Shown here: piece by piece, positions 60,931 through 64,000 of the stretch
Numbering within the stretch: the stretch's first letter is position 1
How the letters are laid out: each line of letters begins with the position of its first letter
NCBI GenBank assembly: GCA_905250885.1
Contig: CAJNOQ010000185.1
Coordinates: forward strand, 1 to 64,000
DNA length: 64,000 bases
Direction of reading: 5' to 3'
DNA from: Didymodactylos carnosus
Lineage: Eukaryota; Rotifera; Eurotatoria; Philodinida; Philodinidae
The notes under the pieces: generated by a model
The model's database searches: none
What the model saw: the letters and a program-made list of their open reading frames with translations, nothing else
Told to the model about the DNA's origin: nothing
Made by a program: the position numbers and the translations under genes

Positions 60931-63900
60931 AAATAAAACAGCCTGACAGCCGTCTTTTCGTTACTTTTTTTTCCATTTCACTGAAAATGACAATGTGTAC
61001 GTATTTTATTATTCTTTTTTTAAATCTCAAGTTTCTGTTTAAAAATACAACAAATCTAGGTATTATCCCATTAATTTTCAACTCGCAGAAACTCGAAAAT
61101 AAGCGAAGATTTCTAGTAATCTTGACTGTGGAATCATACTGAGCAGATAAAACAGTAGGTATAACGGAGGGTGGTCTTGAGGATAGATATTCATCTAAAC
61201 GTGTAATAAATCGTGGTGTTCCTCAACCAGGTCACTGAATTTTTCTTGTATGAATTTTTGAAGAATCGCTTTACTTAATTGGTATAACAGTGTTGGATAT
61301 TCCTTGCTGCACAAAGAAACGGGTTGTTCACTGAATTTATAACGAAATACTGTATTTAATTTAATCGATCATGACTCAGCAATGAGAAATACTTTCCTGA
61401 TGAAGGATTCTATCTTATTATACATTGGTCTTCTTTTCTTTCTACTCGCTACATCAGATGTGTATTTGTCAGCATTGATTATTTGATTATTCGTAACACT
61501 TTACCAAAATCAATCTTTTCTTCAAGTTTCACTTTTAAATTTAATAATCGATCTTCAATATCCGAATGTATTGAACCGAGAACGCGTTCATACGACGAAC
61601 AAATATTCTATACGATATCAGTATGAATAATTTTGCCAACGAATAATGTTCAAAATTGTTGACCATTTGCACAAAACAAATTTTCTGGTTTCAATTTCGA
61701 TAAAATCAATTCTAAATCGTTATTATCAAGAATCATTCGATTCGGAAAACATTCAATACGGCTATCAATAGCAAAATTTGTATTGAAATGACCTGTTATA
61801 CCGCCGCGACCCTTTCCATACTTGTTAATAGCACATTCTATTGTTTGGTCGATTGCAATAGACGAGAACGGTCGATTTGTACGCTGAACCGAAAATGCGG
61901 TCGACAGATATTTAAACAAATAATTTGATACATGCAAATCGTCGAAAATGTGTCAAGTCCCTAATAGAGCTTACTTGAGACGCTTTTGTCCGAAGAACAA
62001 CGGTACTATCAACGATATAGCTGCATTATGAAAATCAAAATTGTCTGAGCGAATTGATACATATAATTTGATAAGTGGCTCAAGTAAAAGAAATAATACG
62101 AACGTCTAAAATCGAAACGTCACGGATTTTATCGAGCAATCATCATACCATTTTTCGAATGTGTCGTTCCCATTCAACGATTTTGATATAATCGTAAGAT
62201 TTGAGAACCATGACTGTTTTACAGGACCTTTTACTAAATGATTTGGTATTTGTGATAGAATATTTTATAATTCTTGCAACATTTGTATCGATGATGGTTC
62301 TAGTGTCGAAGATAAAAATGTATAGAACTGTTCAATTAATAGCATGTATAATGATGTGTATAACAATTTGACTGATCTAAATGATTTGTTAAAATGGGAA
62401 ACATTAAGAATTGACCGAAGAGTAGCACCATGATATATGTAACTCAGTAAATTATCTATCACCACTCCGCCTAACACTTACCATATCATCACCATGTAAT
62501 TCTTCATAATGTGTAAGTCTCCAGGCATCAAGAAAATGTTTGAAAATAGAGTGTTTCCATTATTATCACGCATGATCTGCAATAACAGCAAAAAATAGAT
62601 GCAAAGATGTAGAAACACCCAAAATAAGTAGAACTCCTTAACATCATTAACTGTTTTTGTACTGAAAGATTTCATTTAGCGTTATTAATTCGATAATATT
62701 TCTCAATAGCAACGGCGCATATGTTCAAAAATCATATCCAACAAGCATCTGTAAATTGTATTTTTACTGGTGTTACTGGTCCAGTTTTATTTTTATTTAA
62801 TAATCGTGTTATTTTATCAAATTTAAAACCTTTTGGTTTTAATGCATGTTCTATGTCTTGTTCTGGAAACTCACGATTCATACTTTTAACGAATGTGTCT
62901 TTATTTGTGTCCAGAACTTTTTGTATCAATCTTCGCACATAAATTTTCATTTGTGGATGTTGTTATATTTGTGTTGGTACAAATTTTTTTAAGAGCTCAT
63001 TGAACTTTTAACATCTTGTGGAGGTTGAGTGAATGTTCCAGATTTATTCTGTTATATGTTTACATATTTTAACATCAGGTAATGCTGATTTAATTGATTT
63101 ATTTAACAAAAATCTTGTTGTTGTATCACCCTCTAATACTAATTACTAATGGAGCTGTTTTCCATTCTTGTTTTTGTATTGTTGATGCATTATTATTGTT
63201 TTTGTTGAATTGTGATGCCTGTACTTTGCTTTTGTTATTACAGTCTCTGGACCGATGACGCCCTCAAATCCAAGATAAGCAAACATCATCTATTCGAAGT
63301 AACGAAACATCAGCTTTGGTCTTTCTGATACAAGAATTCAATAACATGAATGAGGTTCAGATTTAGCCAGAGCGTTTTTGGAAAGAGTGTGTAGTGTTTT
63401 TTCTTCTCCCATTGTTCACGTGTACCGAGAAAAACTACTCTTCCACCTAGCATAATTCGTTAAAAACCGTTCTTAATTCAAACATCCTTCCTGTTTATTA
63501 CTAGATTGTATGTTTTTTTTAAATTCTCACAGTTTTTTACTCTGGAATATTTATTTGATACAATATCACAAGTACAAAATTTACAAACAAATAAGGAGTT
63601 CGTGTCTACAGAGACATTGTTGAACACAACGGATTATGCAGAAACGCCAGAAATAAATGGCTGTTACAACTCTCACATAAGCAGACACAAAAAGTGAAAT
63701 TGTATGAGAAAAACCCATCGCACGAAACAGCTCCAAACGGTTACTCAAACCTGTTAGAAACTACTATGGTAGATGACAAAACGGTCATTATTAGAAGATA
63801 ACGTCGGAATACACTAAGCGTGATCGTTCGGTGTAAATCGCTGACTGTGTAAGTGTAAGTTGATTTTTACCACTAGCCATCTAGTTTTCACGCCTGGGTA

Positions 63901-64000
63901 TCTCAAATACCACATAAGTTAACGCCAGTTTCTTGTAACTCCACAAAATCGTCATCAAACGCATTTTGCGCTTTAGTCTTTCTTTTAAAGATGCTTTTTG
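60931..64000. other. degenerate region without intact genes
   Basis: Apart from the coding-like patch at 61650-61937 this 3 kb shows only short fragmentary frames, several on the minus strand (62265-62477, 62478-62675, 62732-62950), which may be pieces of one decayed gene or element read from right to left. No terminal repeats, target duplication or RNA gene was recognised. Confidence 0.4.
61650..61937 (-). pseudogene. coding fragment of an uncharacterised, probably repetitive protein family
   Basis: Ninety-five codons on the minus strand read as real protein, with a distinctive core, NRPFSSIAIDQTIE, followed by NKYGKGRGGITGHF and FPNRMILDNNDLEL. The phrase resembles a motif I associate from memory with large uncharacterised proteins that are multicopy in aquatic invertebrates; I cannot verify that here. 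Flanking frames on the same strand look eroded. Mobile-element origin is a guess. Confidence 0.35.

Noticed and set aside
1-64000. tRNA, rRNA genes and CRISPR arrays
   Set aside because: No cloverleaf-like A/B-box pairs, rRNA-like blocks or regularly spaced identical repeats were seen; GTTCGA-containing words at 7450 and 15158 belong to transposon ends.

Overview
The window is AT-rich metazoan DNA. It carries an NK3-class homeobox gene, MCM8, a class III myosin, a Cys-loop acetylcholine-receptor subunit and a pair of zinc-finger genes. Most introns are very short (about 40-100 bp, GT-AG), proteins carry long Asn/Gln/Ser tracts, and intergenic DNA and the few long introns are packed with decayed DNA transposons and LINE pieces. 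This fits a small-genome invertebrate, and a bdelloid rotifer is my best guess. That assignment is inference from gene style and transposon mix; nothing in the sequence proves it.

Layout. 2.5-6.4 kb: Nkx3/bagpipe-like homeobox gene (+), with a hAT-like insertion in its second intron. 9.2-12.1 kb: POGZ/ZNF280-type zinc-finger gene A (+). 12.6-15.5 kb: a 102-bp perfect-centre palindrome, an internally deleted hAT transposon and a small hAT MITE. 16.2-20.6 kb: gene B (-), an old paralogue of A carrying two N-terminal THAP domains that A lacks. 20.7-25.5 kb: gene-poor, with an orphan coding-like stretch and a long hairpin. 25.5-29.7 kb: complete 20-exon MCM8 (+). 30-33.3 kb: LINE 3' fragment and two adjacent long-inverted-repeat elements. 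33.8-37.8 kb: four-pass membrane protein gene (+) with a 3.3-kb intron holding a MULE-like FLYWCH element and other foldbacks. 38.3-45.1 kb: nicotinic-type receptor subunit (-), 11 exons, whose 4.5-kb first intron contains a nested repeat cluster. 46.0-46.8 kb: a degenerate array of short palindromes. 48.1-55.6 kb: kinase-motor myosin III (-), 11 exons. 56.7-57.5 kb: a small three-exon gene of unknown function. 57.7-58.2 kb: an exact 227-bp duplication around a single N, almost certainly an assembly join. 59.2-60.9 kb: a decayed, 5'-truncated LINE. 61-64 kb: degenerate DNA.

The host genes are not an operon or pathway cluster. MCM8 serves recombination repair and replication. Myosin III and the receptor subunit suggest sensory or neuronal cells. 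The homeobox gene and the THAP/POGZ pair are transcription regulators. For five host genes I resolved every exon boundary and checked that the phases close: homeobox 180 aa, MCM8 835 aa, receptor 579 aa, myosin 2237 aa, tetraspan 242 aa. The two zinc-finger genes close at 737 aa (A, 5' end uncertain) and 930 aa (B).

The most notable observations are the THAP-bearing versus THAP-less paralogue pair, a start codon apparently split by an intron in gene B, a roughly 290-residue low-complexity insertion inside the myosin motor, an apparent non-AG 3' splice site in the receptor gene, and several structurally clear but undescribed transposon families.
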